A stretch of DNA of 21,187 nucleotides from JAAOYC01 sp036481345 (lineage in GTDB: Archaea; Nanobdellota; Nanobdellia; Woesearchaeales; WJKL01), in assembly GCA_036481345.1 (NCBI GenBank), contig JAZGHU010000022.1:1-21187 (forward strand), in the 5' to 3' direction. A program made the position numbers and the translations under genes. The notes under the pieces are model-generated. The model worked only from the letters and a program-made list of their open reading frames with translations, ran no database searches and was not told the DNA's origin. Shown here one piece after another: positions 14,146 to 20,821 of this stretch (the stretch's first letter is position 1; each line of letters starts with the position of its first letter).

Positions 14146-15049
14146 CTAATAAAATAACTCTTGATTCTTTTTTCTCATCTTTAAGTTTGTAATTTTTTAG
14201 ATGTTTTAGAATTTCTTTTGAGAATTCTTTTACTTCTGAATGTATTGGCATATTTTTGATGTCTAATCTTTGCTGTGATGCACCAACCCACATGTAGGCT
14301 TTGACTTCAACGAATTTTGGATCTGCTTTTTTTATTAATTCTGCATATTGCTCTGGATTGATGTCATTAAGTCCTTTTATCAAAGTTATCCTTAAGATAG
14401 TAGTTGTTTTTAGTTTTGATAATATCTTTAAAGATTTGTTTAGTTTTTTCCATGCGTTTTTTGCTTTTGATTGATCAATTTTTTTAAATAATTCTTCATT
14501 TGGAGCATCAATTGAAATGTAAAGATTAGTTGGAAGTGGTTTTAATGATTTTAATTTGTTTGGAAGAAGTCCATTTGTGACAACATATGCTGTTGCTTTA
14601 CGATCTTTTATTTCTTTTATCAATTTTCCAAGTTTTGGGTATAATAATGGTTCTCCAGATAAGGAGATTGCAAATTGATCTGGATTTTGGGCTTCTTGAA
14701 ATTTCTTTTTGTTTAATTTTTCATTTCCCCCAAATCCAGATAATAGTTTTCTTTGAGCTTGGATTGCTTTATCTATCAATTCTTTTGGAGAATCATATTT
14801 TTTCATCTTGCTGCCTTCTGTATATTCAATTGGGCGCCAACAGAGTATGCAGCGATTTTGACAATAGCCAATAGTAGTTGAGATTTGGCAGCATCTGTGT
14901 GATTTTATATTGTAGAACTTTTCTTTATAGCATACATCTTCATCTAATAAAGATCTTTTTGTCCAAGTGCATATTTTTATTGCAGAATTATCTCCAATAA
15001 ATGCATAATGCTGTTTTTCTAAGAGTTTTTTTAGTGCTGATCGTACCAT
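14132..15049 (-). CDS. taw1: S-adenosyl-L-methionine-dependent tRNA 4-demethylwyosine synthase
   Basis: A 305-residue radical SAM enzyme. The radical SAM cluster cysteines are C63, C67 and C70 (CQNRCILC), followed by WRP, and a second set C27, C40 and C53 or C54 matches the additional 4Fe-4S cluster of archaeal TYW1. ISLSGEPLLYP and YVVTNGLLPNKL follow, as in the family. It converts N1-methylguanosine-37 of tRNA-Phe to 4-demethylwyosine using pyruvate. Length agrees with the archaeal enzyme, which lacks the flavodoxin domain of eukaryotic TYW1. Leaderless from a TATA shared with the divergent gene at 15102. Partner wybutosine genes are not in the window. Confidence 0.95.
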   Translation of the reverse strand: MVRSALKKLLEKQHYAFIGDNSAIKICTWTKRSLLDEDVCYKEKFYNIKSHRCCQISTTIGYCQNRCILCWRPIEYTEGSKMKKYDSPKELIDKAIQAQRKLLSGFGGNEKLNKKKFQEAQNPDQFAISLSGEPLLYPKLGKLIKEIKDRKATAYVVTNGLLPNKLKSLKPLPTNLYISIDAPNEELFKKIDQSKAKNAWKKLNKSLKILSKLKTTTILRITLIKGLNDINPEQYAELIKKADPKFVEVKAYMWVGASQQRLDIKNMPIHSEVKEFSKEILKHLKNYKLKDEKKESRVILLAKNQ

Positions 15050-15071
15050 AAGAAGATAGGATGGGAAAAAA

Positions 15072-15079
15072 TATATAAA
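15072..15079. promoter_or_regulatory. Shared bidirectional TATA box, taw1 / 15102 gene
   Basis: TATATAAA is the only TATA-like element in the 52-bp gap. Its centre is 26.5 bp from the ATG on each side, an exactly symmetric position. Both mRNAs would be leaderless. Confidence 0.65.
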
Positions 15080-15101
15080 GCTTAGCTAATTAAGCAAATT
15101 T

Positions 15102-15614
15102 ATGAAACAATTTAAAGAAGCTTTTAAAGTTCTGCAGAAATCTCAAGAATTTAAAGAATGGAAAAAGCAAAATCCTGAAACTTATTTGAGCTATGCAATG
15201 ATGGTTGTGGAAGACAAGGAAGATGATTGGAAGATAGGCTATTATAATAAGAAACATGAGAAAGTCACTTCTTTTAATATTGGAGAAAAGATAACCATCG
15301 AGCCTGAAGATAAAGTCTTGCAGAAGGAGAAGAAAGCTGTTGAAAAGATTGATGTTGACAAGATTAAGCATGATTTATCAGATGCTGTAACTCTTGCTGT
15401 TAGTACGCAAAAAGAGGAGTATGTAACTGAATCTCCTACGAAAATAATTGCTATATTGCAGACATTGGATAAAAAGCATGTCTGGAATATTACATTCTTA
15501 ACTCAAAGTTTTAACACATTAAATTTTAAGATAAAAGCTGACAGTCTGAGGATTGTTGAGAAGAAATTGCAACCTTTGTTTAGAATGGATAAAGGTGGCA
15601 TTGGCGGAATGTGA
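15102..15614 (+). CDS. Unknown soluble protein
   Basis: 170 residues, family not recognised. An N-terminal helix with many Lys and Gln (MKQFKEAFKVLQKSQEFKEW) is followed by short beta strands, including AMMVVEDKEDDWKIGYY and KITIEPEDKVL. A second half with AVTLAVSTQK and HVWNITFLTQSF suggests a repeated helix-sheet unit, of the kind seen in PepSY-like or cystatin-like folds, but I cannot assign it. The end is Gly-rich (GGIGGM). No signal peptide or membrane segment. Leaderless from the TATA shared with taw1. No downstream partner in the same transcript is evident because dcd has its own promoter. Confidence 0.75.
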   Translation: MKQFKEAFKVLQKSQEFKEWKKQNPETYLSYAMMVVEDKEDDWKIGYYNKKHEKVTSFNIGEKITIEPEDKVLQKEKKAVEKIDVDKIKHDLSDAVTLAVSTQKEEYVTESPTKIIAILQTLDKKHVWNITFLTQSFNTLNFKIKADSLRIVEKKLQPLFRMDKGGIGGM

Positions 15615-15667
15615 TTGTACTCTTTGGAGTGGTATCGGTTTGTATTATATATTTTCTAGATTGATAT

Positions 15668-15728
15668 TATTTAAATATGAGTTTTTCTTTTAAAAGATTG
15701 TAAGATTTGATATCGACGAGGTCATACA
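15668..15728 (+). promoter_or_regulatory. Promoter and leader of the dCTP deaminase-like gene
   Basis: TATTTAAATA around 15668-15677 is a strong TATA box, with a start expected near 15699. The leader of about 30 nt contains GAGGT at 15718-15722 as SD, 6 nt before ATG 15729. A short palindrome CTTTTAAAAG (15688-15697) sits at the predicted start. Confidence 0.5.
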
Positions 15729-16268
15729 ATGATACTGGGGGTTGACAAACTATTAGGAATGGTGAACGATGTTCAACTAGTTGAAAATCTATGCGACAGA
15801 GAACTTAATAATCCTGAAGGTGCTGGTTTTGACTTGAGAATTGGTGAAATTTTTGAATTAGAAGGCAAGAGTTTTTTAGGAGTTGAGGAAAGGGATACCC
15901 CTGATGTTAAATCTGTTGCCAAATATGATCCTGAAAAAAGAACTAGCTTTACTTTCAAACCAGGGAGTTATTATCTCTTTAAAACTATAGAGAATGTAAA
16001 CACTCCTGAAGATATTGTTGTGTTGTTCAGACCACGAACTACAATTTTTAGAAGTGGTATGACTATGGTTACTGGAAATTGTTCTCCAGGGTATAAGGGA
16101 GGACTTACTTTTGCTATTGCAAATGTTGGAAATTGTGAAGTTGAAATTGAATTAGGGGCAAGAGTTGCTCATGCTTTGTTTTTCAAAGTTGATGGAAAGA
16201 CTAACCTATACAGAGGACAGTGGCAAGGTGGAAGAGTAACAACTGAGAAAAAAGAAACTCAAATTTAA
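15729..16268 (+). CDS. dCTP deaminase / dUTPase family protein
   Basis: A 179-residue protein with the trimeric DCD/DUT fold: GAGFDLRIGE at 31-40, VVLFRPRTTIFRSG at 97-110, SPGYKGGLTFAIAN at 119-132, ELGARVAHALFF at 141-152 and YRGQWQGGR at 161-169. The family removes the amino group of dCTP and/or pyrophosphate from dUTP to keep uracil out of DNA and to supply dUMP. Compared from memory with bacterial DCD, the Asp of the DPG(W/Y) segment is Ser119 and the catalytic Glu of the following LEF segment is Ala129, so classical deamination is doubtful. It may be a dUTPase-like or divergent enzyme. Fold is certain; activity is not. Confidence 0.85.
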   Translation: MILGVDKLLGMVNDVQLVENLCDRELNNPEGAGFDLRIGEIFELEGKSFLGVEERDTPDVKSVAKYDPEKRTSFTFKPGSYYLFKTIENVNTPEDIVVLFRPRTTIFRSGMTMVTGNCSPGYKGGLTFAIANVGNCEVEIELGARVAHALFFKVDGKTNLYRGQWQGGRVTTEKKETQI

Positions 16269-16282
16269 GCAGGAAAAAGGTG

Positions 16283-16335
16283 TTTAGATACACTGGGAGA
16301 GGGCAGGAGGTGGCCTTTTATCCCTTTTATCTAAA
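16283..16335 (+). other. Structured leader with a perfect SD in a hairpin loop
   Basis: TTTAGATA (16283-16290) pairs with TATCTAAA (16328-16335). Inside, GGGA (16295-16298) pairs with TCCC (16321-16324), and GAGGGC (16299-16304) pairs with GCCTTT (16313-16318) using two G-U pairs. The 8-nt loop is AGGAGGTG, the strongest SD match in the window, yet no start codon lies at normal distance from it. It could be a small RNA, a ribosome standby site or part of the leader of the tiny ORF at 16362. Confidence 0.5.
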
Positions 16336-16361
16336 AAAATAAAAAAGAAGGTGAATGAAAA

Positions 16362-16451
16362 ATGACAAAATCAGGCATAAGTTATGCAGCAGGCAAATAC
16401 TGCAAAGAATTAACAAATTATTTTGATGAAGAAGAGGAAGAAGCAGAATAA
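16362..16451 (+). CDS. Tiny acidic ORF (29 residues)
   Basis: ATG 16362 is 7 nt after a good SD (AAGGTGA, 16348-16354). The peptide starts MTKSGISYAAGKYCKELTNY, then ends in a run of Asp and Glu. The family is not recognised. The SD spacing and composition (a helix with an acidic tail, no low-complexity start) support translation, though the length gives little statistical weight. It lies behind the structured leader and ends two bases from the convergent DUF167 gene. Confidence 0.5.
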   Translation: MTKSGISYAAGKYCKELTNYFDEEEEEAE

Positions 16452-16452
16452 G

Positions 16453-16728
16453 CTAAGAAATTTTCAATATTTTATGCTTAGATGTTTTTCCTTTGATAAT
16501 TGTTACTTGTTTTTTTAATAATTTTGAGAAGAAATTAATTACTTCTTTGTTTGCCTTGCCTTTTTCTGGCTGTGCTTTGATGTTTACTCTTAGTACTTGT
16601 TTTTCCTCGTTATAAGAAACTATTTCATTCTTAGGGGAAGAAGGCTTAACAAGAATTTTTAGTTTGTTGTTTTTTATGTAACTAGAAGGATTAATTATAA
16701 TCCCTCCATATGTGTTTGCACTTTTCAC
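16453..16728 (-). CDS. DUF167 / YggU family protein
   Basis: The core (KLKILVKPSSPKNEIVSY, then VNIKAQPEKGKANKEVI and IIKGKTSKHKILKI) matches the small YggU/DUF167 family, of about 75-100 residues and unknown biochemical function. The start is uncertain. No ATG, GTG or TTG in frame lies between the TFS stop and the conserved core. The listed start is an in-frame GTG inside the 3' end of TFS; ATGs at 16755 and 16797 are further possibilities, and ATT 16695 directly after a GGAGG is also conceivable. It is the last gene of the signal peptidase-TFS operon and ends two bases from the convergent tiny ORF. Confidence 0.75.
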   Translation of the reverse strand: MKSANTYGGIIINPSSYIKNNKLKILVKPSSPKNEIVSYNEEKQVLRVNIKAQPEKGKANKEVINFFSKLLKKQVTIIKGKTSKHKILKIS

Positions 16729-17008
16729 ACTTGAAGAATTTAGTTGCTGGTTCATCAGATGATCTTGTCTGGATTTCCCATGTGTATGCTTTGTCATGGT
16801 TGCATTTAGGGCATTCTTGATCTACTAATGGGTGTGTCTCTGCTTCTTGTTCAATAACAGCTAGATCTGGCTTGTCATCTTTTACTGTTTCTGTGATTTT
16901 TGTATCTTCTACTTCAGTTGTTTTGAAGCCACAGCTACAAGTCATTACTTTTTTTCCTGATTTTGTTTGTGGCTTCATTAATGAGCCGCATTTTTGGCAA
17001 AATAACAT
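16691..17008 (-). CDS. tfs: Transcription factor S (TFIIS-like cleavage factor)
   Basis: A 105-residue protein with two zinc ribbons. The N-terminal one is MLFCQKCGSLM...CSCGFK; the C-terminal one begins CPKCNHDKAYTWEIQTR and ends CEKCKHIWRDYN. The C-terminal ribbon carries the acidic Asp-Glu pair in RSSDEPATKFFKC that enters the polymerase secondary channel and stimulates cleavage of backtracked RNA. Length is typical for archaeal TFS. SD GGTGAT overlaps the stop codon of the signal peptidase gene (AGGTGATC), so the genes are one transcript. Confidence 0.95.
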   Translation of the reverse strand: MLFCQKCGSLMKPQTKSGKKVMTCSCGFKTTEVEDTKITETVKDDKPDLAVIEQEAETHPLVDQECPKCNHDKAYTWEIQTRSSDEPATKFFKCEKCKHIWRDYN

Positions 17009-17015
17009 TATTTGA

Positions 17016-17645
17016 TCACCTTGGTCTTGCTATTGTCCATACTTTTACTGCTGCAATCTTAATCCAGCCTAGATATGGGACACGAGCTATAGCTTTTCCT
17101 ATAACTCTATCTTCACTAATTTCAATCTCTTTTAGTGAAGAAAATGATGCTTGATTATGATCTCCTTTTGTCTGGAAGTAATAAGTTCCATCTTTTAATT
17201 CTGTTTTTATCACTCTATGGATTATTGGATCGGGTCTTGTTGATTTGAAAACAAGTACATCTCCTGGTTTGATCTTTTCTGGAGCTGATCCTTTTAGAAC
17301 CATTATATCTCCTTTATTAAATCCTTTTTTGAATTTGAATTCAAGGAAATCTTGTTTTGTTATATCAAATCCTTGATAATAAATTGCTTGGTTACAATTT
17401 ACATTATCACATAATGCTGTTGATTCCCACCAATCATCAAAACTTCCATCATGTTCCATGCTTCCTGAAACAACAGCTACAATTGGGTGGGATGTTGCTA
17501 ATGTTAATCCAATGATAGGATAGACAACAAATTTGATAAGAATGAATGCTAAAATGATATTGACAATCCAGCTCCATATGCTGTTGTCTTCCCAAATAAA
17601 CCACCAAATTTTCTTAAGAATTTTCTTGAATTCTTGCTTATTCAT
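17016..17645 (-). CDS. Signal peptidase I, archaeal/ER type
   Basis: A 209-residue membrane protease. One N-terminal helix (about 25-50) follows a cytoplasmic basic/aromatic stretch. The catalytic serine is S62 in VVSGSMEH; the ER-type histidine H143 in IIHRV replaces the bacterial lysine; and D162 in KGDHNQ gives the third motif. The C-terminus is hydrophobic (GWIKIAAVKVWTIA) and may return to the membrane. It removes signal peptides from exported proteins, which could include the Lon-type protease at 18534. Residues 72-90 are Trp/Cys-rich (WW at 72-73, C79 and C84), an insertion I do not place. Leaderless from a shared TATA. Confidence 0.9.
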   Translation of the reverse strand: MNKQEFKKILKKIWWFIWEDNSIWSWIVNIILAFILIKFVVYPIIGLTLATSHPIVAVVSGSMEHDGSFDDWWESTALCDNVNCNQAIYYQGFDITKQDFLEFKFKKGFNKGDIMVLKGSAPEKIKPGDVLVFKSTRPDPIIHRVIKTELKDGTYYFQTKGDHNQASFSSLKEIEISEDRVIGKAIARVPYLGWIKIAAVKVWTIARPR

Positions 17646-17668
17646 GTTTTAATTAGAACTACAAAAGT

Positions 17669-17676
17669 ATTATAAA
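17669..17676. promoter_or_regulatory. Shared bidirectional TATA box, signal peptidase / NMD3
   Basis: ATTATAAA in the 53-bp gap is centred 27.5 bp from the signal peptidase ATG and 26.5 bp from the NMD3 ATG. Both mRNAs would be leaderless; no SD is visible before either start. Confidence 0.6.
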
Positions 17677-17698
17677 CCTATCGCTTTTTATCAAGGGT

Positions 17699-18151
17699 AT
17701 GGAATATAGGAATGATAAAGGAAAACCTGTAGCTAATAATTATTACGAAGGGATATTGCAGATCAGAAATCCAACTAAGGCAATTTTAAAAGTTGCTAGG
17801 AAGATGATTGAAAATAAGAAAAGAATGTTCATAGCTAAACAGATAAAAGTTAGGAATGGGTATGATTTTTATCTTAGCAGCCAGAAGATTATGAGACATA
17901 TTGGGAATGATCTGCAGACAAGATTTGGAGGGCAGACCAAAATAAGCAAAAAACTACATACTGTTAACAAGCAATCTGGCAAAAGAGTATATAGAGTTAC
18001 TATGTTGTTTAGATTGTATAATCTTAAAGTAGGGGATGTTGTCAGAGCTGGAGCTAAATTTATGAAGATTACAAGATTAGGAAGAAGAGTCTATGGTATA
18101 GATATAGAAAAAAATAGACAAATAAGTGTTGATTATGATAAGATTCGCTAA
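17699..18151 (+). CDS. NMD3-domain protein, short form without zinc ribbons
   Basis: 150 residues that match the core of archaeal NMD3: NNYYEGILQIRN at 13-24, RNGYDFYLSSQKIM at 52-65, LQTRFGGQTKISKKLHTV at 72-89, KRVYRVTMLFRLY at 94-107 and LKVGDVV following. NMD3 is the 60S export adaptor in eukaryotes; the archaeal role is presumed to be in large-subunit biogenesis or binding. Archaeal and eukaryotic forms normally start with Cys-x2-Cys zinc ribbons, absent here. The TATA box at the right distance from this ATG, and the divergent gene upstream, argue for an intact short gene rather than a truncation. It abuts the convergent gene end to end. Confidence 0.82.
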   Translation: MEYRNDKGKPVANNYYEGILQIRNPTKAILKVARKMIENKKRMFIAKQIKVRNGYDFYLSSQKIMRHIGNDLQTRFGGQTKISKKLHTVNKQSGKRVYRVTMLFRLYNLKVGDVVRAGAKFMKITRLGRRVYGIDIEKNRQISVDYDKIR

Positions 18152-18481
18152 TTATTGAATCTTAGCATTGTTTGGGATTTCTTTATCAGTTGTCAGCAAA
18201 ACAACTTGTTCTCCATCAACTGCAGCTAATATCATTCCTTGTGATAATTCTCCTCTTAGTTCTTTTGGCTCTAAGTTTGCTAAGAAAACAATTTTCTTAT
18301 CTATTAATTCTTCAATGTTGTAATGTTCTCTGATTCCTGCAACTAATTGTCTTAGTTCTTCTTTGCCTTCATCTATCTTTAAGATCAGAAGTTTGTCTGC
18401 ATCTGGATGTTCTTTTGCTTCTTTGATTGTTCCAACTCTGATATCTAGTTTTGTAAATTCTTCATAAGTTATATTTTCCAT
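18152..18481 (-). CDS. Free-standing tRNA-binding domain (MetRS beta subunit / Trbp111 type)
   Basis: A 109-residue OB-fold protein. TKLDIRVGTI at 10-19, HPDADKLLILKID at 25-37, RQLVAGIREHY at 44-54, KIVFLANLEPKELRG at 63-77 and SQGMILAA at 80-87 are the conserved segments of the tRNA-binding domain found at the C-terminus of methionyl-tRNA synthetase, in Arc1p and in the free Trbp111 protein. It probably binds the tRNA outer corner and assists MetRS, which is not in the window. SD GGTGAT is 3 nt from the ATG. Transcription likely starts from the TATA shared with the Lon gene. Confidence 0.93.
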   Translation of the reverse strand: MENITYEEFTKLDIRVGTIKEAKEHPDADKLLILKIDEGKEELRQLVAGIREHYNIEELIDKKIVFLANLEPKELRGELSQGMILAAVDGEQVVLLTTDKEIPNNAKIQ

Positions 18482-18503
18482 ATTATCACCGTGAATCGCA
18501 AAG

Positions 18504-18512
18504 CTTTAATAG
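18504..18512. promoter_or_regulatory. Shared bidirectional TATA box, tRNA-binding protein / Lon-type protease
   Basis: CTTTAATAG is centred about 27 bp from the minus-strand ATG 18481. On the plus strand it is 25-26 bp from ATG 18534 but only 17 bp from ATG 18525. This favours the third in-frame ATG as the protease start and gives a gap of 52 bp, as in the other shared promoters. Confidence 0.55.
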
Positions 18513-18533
18513 TATAAAAAATTTATGAAGATG

Positions 18534-20276
18534 ATGAAAAAATTATTCTTGCTGTTTATTGCATTTTTATTAGTTTTTCCTTTAGTTTCTGCAAGAGAAG
18601 GGCATATGAAATTATTGGCTGTTAGAGAAGCTAATAATGAAGGGAGTGCTGCTGACTTGTATTTAGAAGTTGTTCCTGGGAAAGGAAGGGTGTTTATTGA
18701 GACTGTTCCATTGTCAAAGATGGATACTCAGATCAGTACTAGATTTGCAAAAGATATTGCTTGTGATTATCTTGAAAGAGATTGCAGCAGATATGATTTT
18801 TTCTATGCAATAAATGCTGACAGCCCGATTATTGGCGGACCAAGTGCAGGAGCTGCTATTGCTATTTTGACTGTAGCTATATTGGAGGATATTAAGGTTG
18901 ATGATAGTATTTCTATGACTGGAACAATTAATTCAGGAGGGGTTATTGGGCCAGTAGGAGGATTGACAGCAAAAATAGAAGCTGCTTCTAGTGTTGGAAT
19001 TAAAACTGTGTTGATACCAAAAGGAGAGAGATTTTTGAAAGAAGAGTTGAATTTGACAGTAGATGTTGCTGATTATGCTAAGAATTTTGGCATTGATGTT
19101 GTTGAAGTTGGAGATTTGACAGAAGCATTGTATTATTTTACTGGAAAAGAGTTTAAGAAAGATGTTCCTGAACTTGAGCTTGATGAAAATTATGTTGATA
19201 CAATGAAATATCTTGCAGAGGATCTATGTAATAGAACAGATAAATTACAAAAAAGATTTTCTGGACTTGCATTGAATGCTAGCTTAGTTGATGAAGATGT
19301 TATTTCTGACCAAGAATCTGCTATGGAATTAAAAAAAGTAGGAGAGGGGGCTTTTGAAAGAGAGATGTATTATAGTGCTGCAAGCAATTGTTTTGGATCA
19401 AATGTTAAGTATAAAAAACTTTTATTAAAATTAGATGGATATGATAATATTGATGATGTTGAAGAGGATATTAGAAATTTTGAGATGATTGTTGATAAGA
19501 TTCCTGTTGAAACTCTTACTGACTTGCAGGCATATATGGTTGTTAAGGAAAGATTGAAAGATGCTGCGACTTCTTTTGCAGAAGCAAAAGTATTGTATGA
19601 TGAAGAAAAAGATTATTCATCAGAACTTGCATATGCTATTGAGAGAATTTATTCTGCTGAATCATGGAGCAATTTCTTTGGGGTTGGTGGAAAGCAGTTT
19701 AAATTTGATAATGAGATCTTAGAACAATCCTGCATAAAGAAGATTTCAGAAGCAGAGGAAAGATATAATTATGCTAAAATATATTTTCCAACTACATTAA
19801 AAAATACAAAAGAAGAATTAGCTCTTGCTTATGAAGATTATACAAATGGAAATTTTGAGCTTTGTTTGTTTAAAGCCAGCAAGGTTAAAGCTGATGCAAA
19901 TGTTGTATTAGGAGTTATAGGTGTTGCTGATAAACAACTAGATATTGTTCTTGACATTAAACTGAATGCTGTTAAAAGAATTATAGTTGAGCAGCAGCAG
20001 AAAGATGTATTTCCAATATTAGGTTATAGTTATTATGAATATTCACAGCATCTAAGAGAGGATAATAAAATAAGTGCTTTGATCTATGCTGAATATGCTC
20101 TGGAATTAAGCAATCTTGATATTTATTTTGATAATAATAAGAGATTTGTAGCAATCAATGATTTTGATAGTGAGAAATTAATGTTATTGCTTGGTGGAAT
20201 TCTGATAGGAGCATTTGCTGTTTTGCTTGTTAAGAAGAAAGGAGTTAAGAAAAGGAAGAAGACAAGATTATTTTAG
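18534..20276 (+). CDS. Membrane-anchored Lon-type (S16) serine protease without ATPase domain
   Basis: 580 residues from ATG 18534, chosen by TATA distance and because the protein then starts with a clean signal peptide (MKKLFLLFIAFLLVFPLVSA). An S16 Lon protease domain follows with the catalytic serine in IGGPSAGAA (residue 104) and lysine in GLTAKIEA (residue 147). The rest is a long, mostly helical, acidic region to about residue 545, then one C-terminal membrane helix (LMLLLGGILIGAFAVLLV) and a basic cytoplasmic tail. The protease should face outside the cytoplasm. There is no AAA+ domain, so it does not act like cytoplasmic Lon. Relatives occur in other Archaea; the substrate is unknown. 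The AlaE-like gene follows with its own promoter. Confidence 0.9.
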   Translation: MKKLFLLFIAFLLVFPLVSAREGHMKLLAVREANNEGSAADLYLEVVPGKGRVFIETVPLSKMDTQISTRFAKDIACDYLERDCSRYDFFYAINADSPIIGGPSAGAAIAILTVAILEDIKVDDSISMTGTINSGGVIGPVGGLTAKIEAASSVGIKTVLIPKGERFLKEELNLTVDVADYAKNFGIDVVEVGDLTEALYYFTGKEFKKDVPELELDENYVDTMKYLAEDLCNRTDKLQKRFSGLALNASLVDEDVISDQESAMELKKVGEGAFEREMYYSAASNCFGSNVKYKKLLLKLDGYDNIDDVEEDIRNFEMIVDKIPVETLTDLQAYMVVKERLKDAATSFAEAKVLYDEEKDYSSELAYAIERIYSAESWSNFFGVGGKQFKFDNEILEQSCIKKISEAEERYNYAKIYFPTTLKNTKEELALAYEDYTNGNFELCLFKASKVKADANVVLGVIGVADKQLDIVLDIKLNAVKRIIVEQQQKDVFPILGYSYYEYSQHLREDNKISALIYAEYALELSNLDIYFDNNKRFVAINDFDSEKLMLLLGGILIGAFAVLLVKKKGVKKRKKTRLF

Positions 20277-20282
20277 TGAAGG

Positions 20283-20290
20283 TTTATAAA
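20283..20290 (+). promoter_or_regulatory. TATA element of the AlaE-like gene
   Basis: TTTATAAA is centred 25-26 bp from ATG 20312, predicting a leaderless mRNA independent of the protease gene whose stop is just upstream. Confidence 0.55.
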
Positions 20291-20311
20291 TTATTATAGT
20301 TCTAGTATGCT

Positions 20312-20821
20312 ATGAGTTTAGATGAAGTTGTTGAGAAAGAAAGAAATTCTTTAATTAAGAAAGTAAAAGATTTTGCTATAGATACTTCTGCAAATTTATT
20401 GTATTGGTATCCTGTTCTGGGTGCTAATGAAAAGTTCGTGGTAGGCATGTCATGGAAAGAAATGATTCAAACAAGAGCGGGGAATTTACTTTTTACAGTG
20501 GCAACTAGTAGATTATATACTGCTGCTATTGATTTGAGTAGGAAAGTATTTAATCCAGAATATTATGCTGAATTGAAAGAAGATATAGAAAGAGAAAAAA
20601 ATTGGAAAACATATCTAAAAGACTATGTTGTTGATACTTCTGCTACTATTGTATATTGGAATGCTGTGCTTGCGCCTTGGGTGAAATATGTTGTTGGAAA
20701 AGATTGGAAAGAAGTTGGATCATTTGTAGCTACAAGTTCTGTGATATATGCTGTCGCTTCTAGACCCTTTGGCATCTTTCTAAATAAATTTAGAAATTTA
20801 TTTGATAATAAGAAAAAATAA
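20312..20821 (+). CDS. AlaE-like (L-alanine exporter family) membrane protein with an internal repeat
   Basis: 169 residues built from two copies of one unit, at 19-80 and 103-164, offset by 84. Shared pattern: KD-x3-DTSA-x3-YW-x2-VL, then K-x-VVG-x2-WKE, a hydrophobic helix and a basic R/K-x(1-2)-F end. Each copy has two membrane helices, so four in total. The unit resembles bacterial AlaE (VADTFAMVVY, then FLSGMS and later AYVTFQSPVY, VVGADW), which also has two such halves. AlaE exports L-alanine by proton antiport; whether this protein does is unknown. A charged linker (ELKEDIEREKNWK) joins the halves. Identification is from memory of AlaE. Confidence 0.7.
   Translation: MSLDEVVEKERNSLIKKVKDFAIDTSANLLYWYPVLGANEKFVVGMSWKEMIQTRAGNLLFTVATSRLYTAAIDLSRKVFNPEYYAELKEDIEREKNWKTYLKDYVVDTSATIVYWNAVLAPWVKYVVGKDWKEVGSFVATSSVIYAVASRPFGIFLNKFRNLFDNKKK

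Noticed and set aside
16270..16340. tRNA or box C/D RNA in the gap after the dCTP deaminase-like gene
   Set aside because: No cloverleaf arms, no T-loop sequence, and no paired C (RTGATGA) and D (CTGA) boxes.
17699..18151. NMD3 gene as a truncated pseudogene
   Set aside because: Its TATA box is correctly spaced from the ATG, the frame is intact and the core motifs are conserved.
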